Below, one piece after another: positions 35,308 to 43,935 of a stretch of DNA of 64,000 nt (positions are counted from its first letter, which is position 1; every line of letters begins with the position of its first letter). A program made the position numbers and the translations under genes. This DNA is from Bacilli bacterium. Lineage in GTDB: Bacteria; Bacillota_I; Bacilli_A; RF39; UBA660. Location: assembly GCA_017433415.1 (NCBI GenBank), contig JAFRHI010000023.1, positions 16,520 through 80,519 on the forward strand, written 5' to 3'. The notes beneath the pieces are model-generated. The model saw only the letters and a list, made by a program, of their open reading frames with translations. It did not search any database and had not been told where the DNA came from.

Positions 35308-38103
35308 ATGAAAAAAGTTAATAAAAATGGTTTTACTTTAGTTGAACTACTTGGGGTAGTTACATTATTAGGTATTATTATGTTAGTTGCGATACCCAAT
35401 GTGTCTAAATTAATTGATAAATCAAAAGATAGTAAAAAAGAAAGTAATAAAAAGACACTATTATTAGCTGGTAAAAGTTATATGCAAGCTAATAAGACAA
35501 AACTTCCTAAGGCCATAGGGGAAAATGCGAAAGTTGATGCACAAGATTTGAAATCAAGTGGCTTTTTAAAAGAAGATTTAGTAGACGGTAATAAAGTTTC
35601 TTGTATGGATTATTCATATGTCAGTGTAAAGAAAAAATCTTCAAATAAATATGAATATGTGCCTCATTTGTATTGCGGTTCAGAAACTCCTGATGAACTA
35701 GAAGAGATAACTCCTTATATTAATATTAATCTTTATGCTTATAATAGTACAGGTGAAGACGATGTTGTTAGTGGCGGAACTTCGGATTTAATTAATCGTG
35801 TTAAAATTGATTATTATGGTAATGGTGATGGAACAACAGAACCAACTGTTAGTTTGACAGGATATAATTATTTTATAGCCGTAGCATATAGAAAAGGAGA
35901 AAATGAGTATGAGGATGATATTGAAATACGTTCTGCTCCTAGTATGAATCCTTATGATAAGACAAAAGTAACTGCTGATATAAATTTAGCTGAATATATT
36001 GATGTTACTAGAGAATTTAGAATTAAAGTTATTGCTAAAGCATATAATGCTGAAGGATTTAATTATGAGGCAACAAGAACAATAGATCCTAATGATCCAC
36101 AAGATCCAACGTGTGATGATGTAAAAATATATGCTTTAGATAGTAATGGTAAATATAAATCTATTTACACAGGTAAGTATAAGCCTGAGGATGATAATAA
36201 AGTAGTTAATACACCTACTTGGGCTAAATCTGGTCCTAGAAAAGCCGTAGTAACTTGTAAGGATAATGCTGGTAGTGGTTGCCAAAAAGAAAAATATACG
36301 AAGATTTTTATAAAAACTGGTACTAGTGATGATGAAGTTAATGATAAAGGAAAAGGTGTAGTTGAAGTAAAAGATAATAAAGGTAATACAGGTCGTTGTT
36401 ATGTTCCGATAAATATTGATGATACTCCACCATCAGTACCAACGGTTAATATGTATAATTGGAAAAATAATACTACTAGACCAACTAATAGTAATGGACT
36501 TACTGAATATAAATCCGGTGACTGGACATTATTGAGTGTTTATACTGAGCCACATTCTACTGATGCTGGTGTTGGTGATATATATTATCAGTATACAACT
36601 ACAGGAGCAACAGAAAATAATACTGATAAGACTGCAAAATATAGAAATATTGAAGCTAAAGGTAAATCCTATATAAAATGGAGAGCTTGTGATAAATTAG
36701 ATAATTGTTCTGAATATTCTGATTTAAATAGTGTGTTTATTGCTAAAGATGCTGAAAGACCTTCAAGACCAACAATTTCATTTTATACATGGGATGGTAT
36801 TGGAGATCCTGAAAGTTTAATTAAAAGTGGAGCTTTAAATCAAAGAGATAATAAATATAATCCTGGTAGTTGGACTAATAAGAATGTAATAGTTTATTTT
36901 TCACATCCAGATCAAACTAATTATGATATTACTTATTATTATGACAAAGAAGGAACTGATCCTGAAATAGAAATTAATGGTAATTATTTAGTTTTTGCTG
37001 AAGATATAAATGCAACATATCAGTTTTATGCAAAGGATGGTCTTAATCGAGAATCATGGAGGACTGATTGGACTACTATAAAAATCGATAAAACACCACC
37101 AACATTTAATGTTGAATTGAAAAAAAATTCAACTTCATTGAAGTCATGTACGGGTAATTTTTGTGAGTTAGACGGTACAGTTGAGGATAGTATGACAATT
37201 CGTGTTGATACAGTTAGAGATAGTGGAAGTGGAGTTAATCGGGATTATGAATTTGCTTGGAATGCTGGATATCTTGATAATTTTTCTGAAGTGGTGTCAA
37301 ATTTAGAGCAAAGGCGCATTAACATTGATGGTTATGATACTAGAGATATTACTTCATATGGAAAAAGAATTTTATGGGTTACTATTAGCGATAAAGTAGG
37401 AAATGAAGCTGAGATGAAAATAAAGGCAGATATAGTTTCTGGAACTGATGTAATAAATGGCACACGTTTCCTATGTGATTCTTCTACTAAGAAATTGGGA
37501 ATTTATCATATTTCTGAGTGTCCTAGTGATTTGTTGTGTTACTATACTAAATTAAACGGACTTAGTGTTAGTGGCCAAAATTCTGTTGATAGAACTAAGT
37601 TAACTATGGCAATTGGAGAATCTTGCATTAAAACAAAATGTGTTACTGCTAGTGCTGCAAACTGTCGTAATGGTGCTTCTACTAATGGAACTACTGTTAA
37701 AAAAACAATTTCTAATTCTACTAGTATGCAAGTTGCTGAAACTACAACAAGTGGATGGTCTTATAGTTTAGATTATGGATGTTATATAAGTAGTAATTTA
37801 ATGGCTGATTCATGTTCTTCATCTTCTGGTGGTGGTACTAGTGGATATGATATACCGTCATCAAGTACTTGCAGTAGATATAAGAGATGTTCTGCTGCTG
37901 GTTGTGCAAAATCAGTTCAACATAGTGTTTCTACTGGTGGTTTTAAATATAAGGGACATTATGATTCTGGTGGCAGATGTGAACCTAAATATAGTCCTAG
38001 TCGTTGTGGCCGTGGTACAAGTTGTAGTAACTGTACATATACGACATATACATATGAGTGTACACTCTATAATAGAGGGCCAGCTTGTGGTTGTGAATAT
38101 TAA
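35308..38103 (+). CDS. Very long type IV prepilin-like protein (931 aa)
   Basis: A classical class III/GspH-type prepilin leader is present: MKKVNKNG, cleavage after Gly8, then FTLVELLGVVTLLGIIMLVAIPNV with Glu at +5. After the helix comes the ectodomain (about 45-125) shared with the proteins at 1089 and 25177. Then several Ig-like modules follow, each with DxTPPxxP- or RPSRPTISF-type linkers (about 230-720), a Cys domain (about 728-780) also found in the minus-strand protein at 30391, and a Cys-rich Ser/Gly tail to the end. Pseudopilins are usually 120-300 residues, so this would be a large tip adhesin or surface-presented protein. A TTGTAA/TATTTT promoter-like pair with extended TGC lies upstream (35260-35288). 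Confidence 0.8.
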   Translation: MKKVNKNGFTLVELLGVVTLLGIIMLVAIPNVSKLIDKSKDSKKESNKKTLLLAGKSYMQANKTKLPKAIGENAKVDAQDLKSSGFLKEDLVDGNKVSCMDYSYVSVKKKSSNKYEYVPHLYCGSETPDELEEITPYININLYAYNSTGEDDVVSGGTSDLINRVKIDYYGNGDGTTEPTVSLTGYNYFIAVAYRKGENEYEDDIEIRSAPSMNPYDKTKVTADINLAEYIDVTREFRIKVIAKAYNAEGFNYEATRTIDPNDPQDPTCDDVKIYALDSNGKYKSIYTGKYKPEDDNKVVNTPTWAKSGPRKAVVTCKDNAGSGCQKEKYTKIFIKTGTSDDEVNDKGKGVVEVKDNKGNTGRCYVPINIDDTPPSVPTVNMYNWKNNTTRPTNSNGLTEYKSGDWTLLSVYTEPHSTDAGVGDIYYQYTTTGATENNTDKTAKYRNIEAKGKSYIKWRACDKLDNCSEYSDLNSVFIAKDAERPSRPTISFYTWDGIGDPESLIKSGALNQRDNKYNPGSWTNKNVIVYFSHPDQTNYDITYYYDKEGTDPEIEINGNYLVFAEDINATYQFYAKDGLNRESWRTDWTTIKIDKTPPTFNVELKKNSTSLKSCTGNFCELDGTVEDSMTIRVDTVRDSGSGVNRDYEFAWNAGYLDNFSEVVSNLEQRRINIDGYDTRDITSYGKRILWVTISDKVGNEAEMKIKADIVSGTDVINGTRFLCDSSTKKLGIYHISECPSDLLCYYTKLNGLSVSGQNSVDRTKLTMAIGESCIKTKCVTASAANCRNGASTNGTTVKKTISNSTSMQVAETTTSGWSYSLDYGCYISSNLMADSCSSSSGGGTSGYDIPSSSTCSRYKRCSAAGCAKSVQHSVSTGGFKYKGHYDSGGRCEPKYSPSRCGRGTSCSNCTYTTYTYECTLYNRGPACGCEY

Positions 38104-38133
38104 TATTAAAAATTATGATTATAAGGTGATTAA

Positions 38134-38508
38134 ATGAAAAAAAATAAGAAAGCTATTATTGTTATTCTTGTCATTGTACTACTTATGTTTTGTATTGGTG
38201 GGTTTATGGTGTTTTATGATCCTGCCAAGGAAGGTAGTAAGCAAGATTTGTCTGGTTTAGAATTAATGGTACTTGACTGTAATAATAATGAAGATTCTAC
38301 TAATGTTAGTATTGGATTGACAAATACTAGCTCAGAGAAAATGCAACTTAATGGATTGGAATTAGTATTAAGAAACAGAAGTGGTGAAGCAGTTACAACT
38401 ATGACTATAAGTGGTATGGGAGATTTAGAGGCAAATACATTTACGCAAATCGATTCAACATTTCCTGGAAATTTAGGTAAAATTACTGAAGTTATAGTGA
38501 AAAAGTAA
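38134..38508 (+). CDS. Small membrane-anchored beta-domain protein
   Basis: 124 residues: lysine-rich start, one membrane helix (about 7-28), then an extracytoplasmic domain of about 90 residues. Its strand pattern (LMVLDCNNN, VSIGLTNTSSEKMQLNGLELVLRNRSGE, TEVIVKK) resembles FxLYD-like beta-sandwich domains, which is a guess. It begins 30 bp after the long prepilin gene with AAGGTGAT upstream and ends at a terminator, so it is probably in one operon with it and may assist its display. Confidence 0.65.
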   Translation: MKKNKKAIIVILVIVLLMFCIGGFMVFYDPAKEGSKQDLSGLELMVLDCNNNEDSTNVSIGLTNTSSEKMQLNGLELVLRNRSGEAVTTMTISGMGDLEANTFTQIDSTFPGNLGKITEVIVKK

Positions 38509-38522
38509 GTATTATAATTGAT

Positions 38523-38557
38523 AAAAAACATATATTATCTGAAAATATATGTTTTTT
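38523..38557 (+). terminator. Terminator after prepilin operon
   Basis: Perfect 14 bp inverted repeat (38523-38536 with 38544-38557), loop of 7, right arm ending in six T. Symmetric A/T ends mean it could act on both strands. Confidence 0.85.
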
Positions 38558-38568
38558 ATATTGTGTAC

Positions 38569-38639
38569 TTAATGTGTCTAGATTAATTAATAAATCAAAA
38601 GATTTTTAAGATGATAATTATAGTAAAAAAGCACTCTTT
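38569..38639 (+). pseudogene. Relic of a prepilin gene N-terminus
   Basis: Bases from about 38571 read N-V-S-R-L-I-N-K-S-K-D, matching N-V-S-K-L-I-D-K-S-K-D of the prepilin at 35398-35430 with two base differences in 33. A TAA stop follows shortly. After it S-K-K-A-L again resembles the pilin helix (S-N-K-K-T-L). No leader or start remains and nothing of the ectodomain is visible. It lies 60 bp after the prepilin operon, so it could be the trace of a tandem paralogue that was deleted. Confidence 0.6.
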
Positions 38640-38655
38640 TAAGAGTGGTTTTTTT
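38632..38655 (+). terminator. Terminator-like hairpin before xfp
   Basis: CACTCTT pairs with AAGAGTG across a minimal loop, followed by G and seven T. It would stop transcription reading in from upstream. Confidence 0.65.
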
Positions 38656-38656
38656 A

Positions 38657-38665
38657 TGTTATAAT
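38657..38665 (+). promoter_or_regulatory. Extended -10 element of the xfp promoter
   Basis: TGT followed by perfect TATAAT, 25 bp before the xfp ATG. No clear -35 is visible at 16-18 bp, where only TTTTAA is found. Confidence 0.55.
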
Positions 38666-38689
38666 TTTATTAGGATAGGAGAGTGCAGT

Positions 38690-41032
38690 ATGGCAATTCT
38701 TAATAAAAATGAATTAAAATTAATGGATGAGTATTTTAGGGTTTTAAATTATCTTTCTGTTGCACAACTTTATTTACTTGATAATCCTTTACTTAGAAGG
38801 GAGCTTACAATTAATGATATCAAACCTAATGTTGTTGGACATTGGGGAACGGCTCCAGGTCAAAATTTTATTTATATGCATTTAAATAGGGTTATAAAGA
38901 AATATGACCTTAATATGATTTATTTATCTGGTCCTGGTCATGGTGGTCAAGCAATGGTTGCGAATAATTATTTAGAAGGTGTATATTCTGAGTTTTATCC
39001 TAATATAACTGAGGATGAAGAAGGGTTAAAGAAACTATGTAAACAATTTTCTTTTCCTGGTGGAATATCTTCTCATGTAGCACCAGAAACGCCAGGTTCA
39101 ATCCATGAAGGGGGAGAACTTGGGTATAGTCTTTCTCATGCTGCAGGAGCAGTTTTAGATAATCCAAATTTGATTGCGGCTTGCGTTGTTGGGGATGGTG
39201 AAGCAGAAACTGGTCCACTTGCGACAAGCTGGCATATTAATAAATTTTTAAATAAGAAAACAGATGGGACAGTTTTACCAATACTACATCGTAACGGTTA
39301 TAAGATTGCTAATCCTACAGTTTTTGGTAGAATGAGTAATGATGAAATAGAAAAATTCTTTTATGGGTATGGTTGGAAGCCATATTTTGTATCTGGTGAT
39401 GAAACACTTGTGATGCATGAGGAAATGGCAAAAACGATGGATAGGGTTATTAAGGATATTGAGAAAGTAAAAACTAAAGGAGAAGGTAATTATCCAGTAA
39501 TAGTTTTAACTACTCCTAAAGGATGGACTGGACCTAAGGAAGTTAATGATAATAAAATAGAGGGATCATTTAGGGCTCATCAAGTACCTATACCTATAAC
39601 TCGTGAAAATCCAGAGGGACTTGAATTGCTCAAAAGATGGTTAAATAGTTATCATATTGAAAACTTTTTTGATGAAAAAGGCAAGTTAATTAAAGAATTA
39701 AAGGAGTTATGTCCACCACTTAATAAATGTATGGGATATAGTGAATATGCTAATGGGGGGTTATTACTTAAGGATATAGTTACTCCTGATTGGGAAGATT
39801 ATGCTTTAGATATTAAAGGACCAGGGAAAATAGTTACTCAAGATACAATGGAATTAAGTAATTATATTAGAGATTTATTTATACTTAATAAAGCAAATAA
39901 GAATTTTAGAATGTTTGGTCCAGATGAGGCATTGTCAAATAGATTTAATCATGTTTTTGAAGTAACTAATAGAACATGGAATTATAAAACATATCGTAAT
40001 GATGAGTATTTGAGTTATGATGGTAGAGTAATGGATTCATATTTATCTGAGCATTTATGTGAAGGAATGTTGGAGGGATATATTCTTACAGGTAGACATG
40101 GATTTATTCATAGTTATGAAGCATTTATCAGAATTGTTGATTCAATGGCAAGTCAACATGCAAAATGGCTAAAGGTATGTCAAGATATTCCTTGGAGAGC
40201 AGATATTGCTTCGCTTAATTTTTTACTTGTTAGTCATGTTTTTCAACAAGATCATAATGGATATACACATCAGGATCCAGGATTCTTAAATCATTTGGTA
40301 ACTAAGAAAGCAGATGTTGTTAGAATGTATTTACCTCCGGATACTAACTGTTTATTATCTTGCTTTGATCATTGTATAAAAACAAAAAATTATGTTAATG
40401 TTATTGTTGCTTCTAAGCATCCCCGACCACAATGGCTTACTAAAACTCAAGCTAGAGTTCATTGTCGTAAAGGTCTTGGTATTTGGAATTTTGCTAGTAA
40501 TGATGAGGGTAATCCTGATGTGGTTCTTGCTTGTTGTGGGGAAACTCCAACACTAGAAGTTTTAGCGGCAGTTGATATTTTAAGAAAGAGTGTAAAAGGA
40601 ATTAGAATCAGAGTTGTTAATGTTGTTGATTTGATGAAATTACAGTCTCCTGATACACACCCACATGGAATGAGTGATGAAGAATATGATGAAATATTTA
40701 CAAAGAATAAACCAATTATATTTAATTTCCATGGTTATCCTTCATTAATACATCAGTTGACATATAAACGAGCAAATAGAAATTTGCATGTTCATGGTTA
40801 TAAAGAAGAAGGTACTATTACAACAACATTTGATATTCGTGTACAAAATGATATTGATAGATTCCATCTAGTACAAGCAGTTTTAAAAGAAATACCTAGA
40901 TATAAAAAATCAAGTCAGGTGTTAATTGATTGGTGTAGCGAAATGCTTGATAAACACAAAAAGTATATTGCTGAACATGGTGAAGATATGCCTTTCGTTA
41001 AAGATTGGAAATGGGAGGGTTTTAAAGAATGA
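38690..41032 (+). CDS. xfp: Xylulose-5-phosphate/fructose-6-phosphate phosphoketolase
   Basis: 780 residues. A thiamine-diphosphate enzyme that splits xylulose 5-phosphate or fructose 6-phosphate to acetyl phosphate plus a sugar phosphate, giving ATP without oxygen. Family motifs are clear: GHWGTAPGQNFIY, GPGHGGQAMVANNYLEG, ACVVGDGEAETGP (cofactor-binding region), SWHINKFLN and HQDPGF. Length is close to the usual 790-825. ATG 38690 is preferred because of AGGAGAG just before it; an in-frame start at 38645 lies in the terminator and promoter. The gene suggests heterofermentative or bifid-shunt-like sugar use. It is transcribed from its own promoter. Confidence 0.97.
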   Translation: MAILNKNELKLMDEYFRVLNYLSVAQLYLLDNPLLRRELTINDIKPNVVGHWGTAPGQNFIYMHLNRVIKKYDLNMIYLSGPGHGGQAMVANNYLEGVYSEFYPNITEDEEGLKKLCKQFSFPGGISSHVAPETPGSIHEGGELGYSLSHAAGAVLDNPNLIAACVVGDGEAETGPLATSWHINKFLNKKTDGTVLPILHRNGYKIANPTVFGRMSNDEIEKFFYGYGWKPYFVSGDETLVMHEEMAKTMDRVIKDIEKVKTKGEGNYPVIVLTTPKGWTGPKEVNDNKIEGSFRAHQVPIPITRENPEGLELLKRWLNSYHIENFFDEKGKLIKELKELCPPLNKCMGYSEYANGGLLLKDIVTPDWEDYALDIKGPGKIVTQDTMELSNYIRDLFILNKANKNFRMFGPDEALSNRFNHVFEVTNRTWNYKTYRNDEYLSYDGRVMDSYLSEHLCEGMLEGYILTGRHGFIHSYEAFIRIVDSMASQHAKWLKVCQDIPWRADIASLNFLLVSHVFQQDHNGYTHQDPGFLNHLVTKKADVVRMYLPPDTNCLLSCFDHCIKTKNYVNVIVASKHPRPQWLTKTQARVHCRKGLGIWNFASNDEGNPDVVLACCGETPTLEVLAAVDILRKSVKGIRIRVVNVVDLMKLQSPDTHPHGMSDEEYDEIFTKNKPIIFNFHGYPSLIHQLTYKRANRNLHVHGYKEEGTITTTFDIRVQNDIDRFHLVQAVLKEIPRYKKSSQVLIDWCSEMLDKHKKYIAEHGEDMPFVKDWKWEGFKE

Positions 41033-41150
41033 ATCCTATTTTAGAGAAAAAAACTTTTCTGTAGTAGGCTTTATAATTTTTATCTTTTGTGGTGTTTCTA
41101 AATTCTTATATGCTGTTGTTGTTGAATATGTTATTAGTTTTATGAATTAG
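41030..41150 (+). pseudogene. Small membrane protein ORF broken by one-base frameshift
   Basis: ATG 41030 overlaps the xfp stop (ATGA). It reads MNPILEKKTFL and then a stop. If the A7 run at 41047-41053 had one more A, the frame would continue as NFSVVGFIIFIFCGVSKFLY and on to a TAG at 41150, giving a 40-residue protein with one membrane helix. This suggests a real small gene interrupted in this copy, a sequencing or assembly error in the homopolymer, or slippage during expression. Confidence 0.45.
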
Positions 41151-41177
41151 AAAAGAGGTCTTTGTGGACTTCTTTTT
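41151..41177 (+). terminator. Terminator after xfp and small ORF
   Basis: Stem AAAAGAGGTC with GACTTCTTTT (one G-U pair), loop TTTGTG, T run to 41177. Confidence 0.7.
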
Positions 41178-41193
41178 GTTTTTGGTGTATAAT
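41165..41193 (+). promoter_or_regulatory. Promoter before the membrane protein at 41211
   Basis: TGGACT (41165-41170) and perfect TATAAT (41188-41193) are 17 bp apart; the -35 lies in the right arm of the terminator. ATG follows 17 bp after the -10 box. Confidence 0.5.
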
Positions 41194-41210
41194 TTATTCG
41201 AGGTGGTTAG

Positions 41211-41729
41211 ATGAGTACTAGAAAAAGTATGAGATTACCAATAATTGTTACATTTATAATTATTGTGATTATGGTTTATTTGTTTACGAGTATTAAACAG
41301 TCACAAGTAGTTTGTGAAAAAACGAGAACTTTTGATTCTGATGTTAGATTAAAAGAAGAAATAATTAGTATTACTGATGGTAAGAAAATTAATAGTATGG
41401 AATTAACAAAGACAATAATTTTACCTCCTTTATATGCTGATGATACACATTTAAATAGTATTAAGTATTCTCTTGAGAAAACTTTAGATTACTTAGGAGA
41501 AAATGTTAAATATACTGTTTTAGATGATAGAATTATTGTTAATATTGAGGTTGATAAAGATGAAATACTATTACTAAATAATATTGATTTTATTGTTAAT
41601 GATGATTTGGTAATTAAAATTAATTCTAATACTAAAAGTAGTGATGTAATAACTTTAAGTGTAGGGGATAATTATACTGATGGAGAATTAATGACTAGAC
41701 TTAAGAATAATGGTTATTCATGTAAATAA
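41211..41729 (+). CDS. Membrane-anchored protein of unknown function
   Basis: 172 residues with one N-terminal membrane helix (about residues 8-27) and a mainly alpha/beta outside domain with a Cys at each end (VVCEKTRTF near residue 35 and the C-terminal YSCK). The C-terminus (LSVGDNYTDGELMTRLKNNGYSC) is distinctive. I recognise no family with certainty; the layout recalls small lipoprotein-like proteins but there is no lipobox. GAGGTGG precedes ATG 41211. The next small gene starts at its stop. Confidence 0.6.
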   Translation: MSTRKSMRLPIIVTFIIIVIMVYLFTSIKQSQVVCEKTRTFDSDVRLKEEIISITDGKKINSMELTKTIILPPLYADDTHLNSIKYSLEKTLDYLGENVKYTVLDDRIIVNIEVDKDEILLLNNIDFIVNDDLVIKINSNTKSSDVITLSVGDNYTDGELMTRLKNNGYSCK

Positions 41730-41730
41730 T

Positions 41731-41991
41731 ATGGAATATGATGTTGATGAATTAGTAAGTAATTTAGATTTTACTAGTGGTAAATTTAATAATATCAATG
41801 GTATAATGCTTACTAATAAGGAAATAGAAATACTTGATAGGTATGATATTAATTATAAGAGTTGTGGAAATTTAAAAGAGATTATTTTTGAGATAGAAGA
41901 AGTCATTCCTGATTTAGATGATCCTGAAGAATTAGAATATCTCTCTAGTATGCTTGCAGAAAGAGATTATTATCAAAATAGTGCCAAATAG
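41731..41991 (+). CDS. Small acidic cytosolic protein, unknown
   Basis: 86 residues from ATG 41731, directly after the preceding stop. The sequence is acidic with no membrane segment; ILDRYDINYKSCGNLKEIIFEIEEVIPDLDDPEELEYLSSMLAERDYY looks helical. An in-frame ATG at 41710 would add seven residues and overlap the upstream gene; neither start has a good ribosome binding site, so translational coupling is likely. No family is recognised. Confidence 0.55.
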   Translation: MEYDVDELVSNLDFTSGKFNNINGIMLTNKEIEILDRYDINYKSCGNLKEIIFEIEEVIPDLDDPEELEYLSSMLAERDYYQNSAK

Positions 41992-42007
41992 TTGTTAATG
42001 AAAAAAC

Positions 42008-42036
42008 TTTACATTTTACTTCTTTTTTGTTATAAT
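42008..42036 (+). promoter_or_regulatory. Promoter of the gene at 42063
   Basis: TTTACA (42008-42013), 17 bp spacer, TGT plus perfect TATAAT (42031-42036). The expected transcript start is about 42043, leaving a leader of only some 20 bases with GAGGGG as ribosome binding site. Confidence 0.75.
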
Positions 42037-42062
42037 ATGCCCCGTAAGTGAGGGGTTTTTTT

Positions 42063-42719
42063 ATGAATATTAAAGGTGGTATGATTGCTTTAGTTTTATT
42101 TAAGTATGAAGAAGAAATTATTCCGAAAAGTTATGAAGTATTAAAAGAAATAGAAGATGGAATAGTTTCTGAAAAAAACTGGAATGATGCTAATTCTCAA
42201 AAATATTTATCTAGGTTAGAAGATTGTGCTGAAGTAGTTCAGCTTCGTAATACATTAAATGATCTTGCTAGTAACTTGGATCCAGAATTATCGATTTCAT
42301 GGGAGTTTTTAGCTAGATGTTTAAGCAAAAAAGGTTTTAATAGTGGCTTAATTGAAATAGTACATGCTTTTTTTGAATTAGCTTTTAATTCGTATGAAGA
42401 AATTAAGAAATCAATAAGTGAAAATGTTTTTTTTGATTCGCGATATAATGTATATGTCTATCCAATTAGTGGGGCTTGTATAGGTGATTTAGAAATTAAA
42501 GACTATTTAAAGGATAATTGGAAAGATGCTTTGACTGATAATGAATATTATGCTTCTTTAATTGCAAAAGGATGTGAACTTGAACTTGGACCTAATTTTA
42601 TTTATCCATTTAATTTGTTTAAAGGAAGTGTTTATTGTTCTAATTATGAAGAAATGTTTGAAGCTGGTGTTCTTGATGAGGATAATACAATGCAAGATAC
42701 ATTAGGAAAAACAAAATAA
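42063..42719 (+). CDS. Hypothetical soluble protein (218 aa)
   Basis: 218 residues, no signal peptide or membrane helix. Mostly helical and acidic in pattern (EEEIIPKSYEVLKEIEDGI; GLIEIVHAFFELAFNSYEEIKKS). ATG 42063 has GAGGGG seven bases upstream and a good promoter; it stands as a single-gene transcription unit between that promoter and a terminator. I recognise no family or active-site motif. Confidence 0.65.
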   Translation: MNIKGGMIALVLFKYEEEIIPKSYEVLKEIEDGIVSEKNWNDANSQKYLSRLEDCAEVVQLRNTLNDLASNLDPELSISWEFLARCLSKKGFNSGLIEIVHAFFELAFNSYEEIKKSISENVFFDSRYNVYVYPISGACIGDLEIKDYLKDNWKDALTDNEYYASLIAKGCELELGPNFIYPFNLFKGSVYCSNYEEMFEAGVLDEDNTMQDTLGKTK

Positions 42720-42730
42720 TTATTTATAGT

Positions 42731-42768
42731 AAACTGTTGGATAATATTCGACAGTTTTTATTTTTTTT
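42731..42768 (+). terminator. Terminator after the gene at 42063
   Basis: Stem AAACTGTTG with CGACAGTTT (one G-U pair), 9-base loop, then a long T run. Confidence 0.8.
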
Positions 42769-42812
42769 GCTTTTCGCATATGGTATAATTAATTAGGAAT
42801 GAGAGTGATAAT

Positions 42813-43934
42813 ATGATATATTTAGATTATAGTGCAACGACTCCTGTTAATAGTGAGGTTATTGATACTTATAGTAGAGTTTGCAAAGAATTTATTGGTA
42901 ATCCTAATTCTTTACATAGATTAGGAGTTGAGGCTAAAAAGTTAATTGATGCTAGTAGTGAGCAGATTGCTAATATTTTAGGTGTTAAATCTAGTGAAAT
43001 TATATATACTAGTGGAGCAAGTGAAGCTAATAATACAGCTATTAAAGGAATATGTTTAAAGTATAGTAATAGGGGTAAACATATTATTACTACTGAACTT
43101 GAACATTCTTCTGTTATTGCGCCACTTAATTATTTACAAAATAATGGATTTGAAGTTGATTTTGTTAAACTTGATGAGAATGGATTAGTTGATCTTGATG
43201 ATTTAAGAAGATTACTTCGTGATGATACAGTACTTGTTAGTATTGCTTCAGTAAACAGTGAGGTTGGAGTTAAGCAGGATTTAAAGAAAATAAGTGAAGT
43301 AGTAAGAGAAAATCCTAAAACTTTTTTTCATAGTGATGTTACACAAAGTATTGGTAAAGATAAGGTTGATTTAAGTTTAGTTGATCTTGCGTCTATGTCA
43401 TGTCAAAAGTTTTATGGTATGAAGGGTATTGGTGCGCTTATAAAAAGGGATAAACTTATTATAGAACCATTAATACATGGTGGAAAATCAACTACTATAT
43501 TTAGAAGTGGTACACCTGCTACACCATTAATTGCTTCTTTTGCTAAAGCTTTACGATTGGTTTATGAAGATTTTGATAGTAAGTGTTTAAAGGTTAGAGA
43601 AGTACATGATTATTTAGTTGATAAACTTAAAGATTTAGATGTTTATATTAATAGTAATGAATATTGTTTACCAAACATGGTTAATATTAGTTTAAAGAAT
43701 ATTAAAAGTGAAGTAATGTTACATGCATTGGAAGAAAAAGATATTTTTGTATCAACTCAGACTGCATGTTCAACAGGTAATTATTCAAAGGCAGTTTATG
43801 CTATTACTCATGATAAAGAGAAAGCAAGTAGTAGTATGAGAATTAGTTTATCATATCTTACTACAAAGGAAGAAATAGATGAGTTTATTAAAGCTTTTTC
43901 TGAGTGTATAGATAAACTTAGTTTTAGGAGTTAA
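42813..43934 (+). CDS. Cysteine desulfurase (NifS/IscS family)
   Basis: 373 residues, pyridoxal-phosphate enzyme that removes sulfur from cysteine as an enzyme-bound persulfide. The cofactor Lys199 sits in SCQKFYGMKG, the aldimine His-Ser-Asp-x-x-Gln in HSDVTQSIGK, and the persulfide Cys319 in QTACSTG. Opening motif YLDYSATTPV is typical of the family. The subtype (IscS, or the NifZ/YrvO type for tRNA thiolation) cannot be fixed; no scaffold iscU or thiI gene follows. Instead two thioredoxin-fold genes follow directly, the first 1 bp downstream. An extended -10 (TGG TATAAT at 42781-42789) lies upstream. Confidence 0.92.
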   Translation: MIYLDYSATTPVNSEVIDTYSRVCKEFIGNPNSLHRLGVEAKKLIDASSEQIANILGVKSSEIIYTSGASEANNTAIKGICLKYSNRGKHIITTELEHSSVIAPLNYLQNNGFEVDFVKLDENGLVDLDDLRRLLRDDTVLVSIASVNSEVGVKQDLKKISEVVRENPKTFFHSDVTQSIGKDKVDLSLVDLASMSCQKFYGMKGIGALIKRDKLIIEPLIHGGKSTTIFRSGTPATPLIASFAKALRLVYEDFDSKCLKVREVHDYLVDKLKDLDVYINSNEYCLPNMVNISLKNIKSEVMLHALEEKDIFVSTQTACSTGNYSKAVYAITHDKEKASSSMRISLSYLTTKEEIDEFIKAFSECIDKLSFRS

Positions 43935-43935
43935 T

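Noticed and set aside
42037..42062. CCCC-GGGG hairpin with T run just before ATG 42063 as a third terminator/RBS hairpin
   Set aside because: The -10 box at 42031-42036 places the transcript start within or after the C run, so the left arm would be mostly absent from the mRNA; the G run serves as ribosome binding site.
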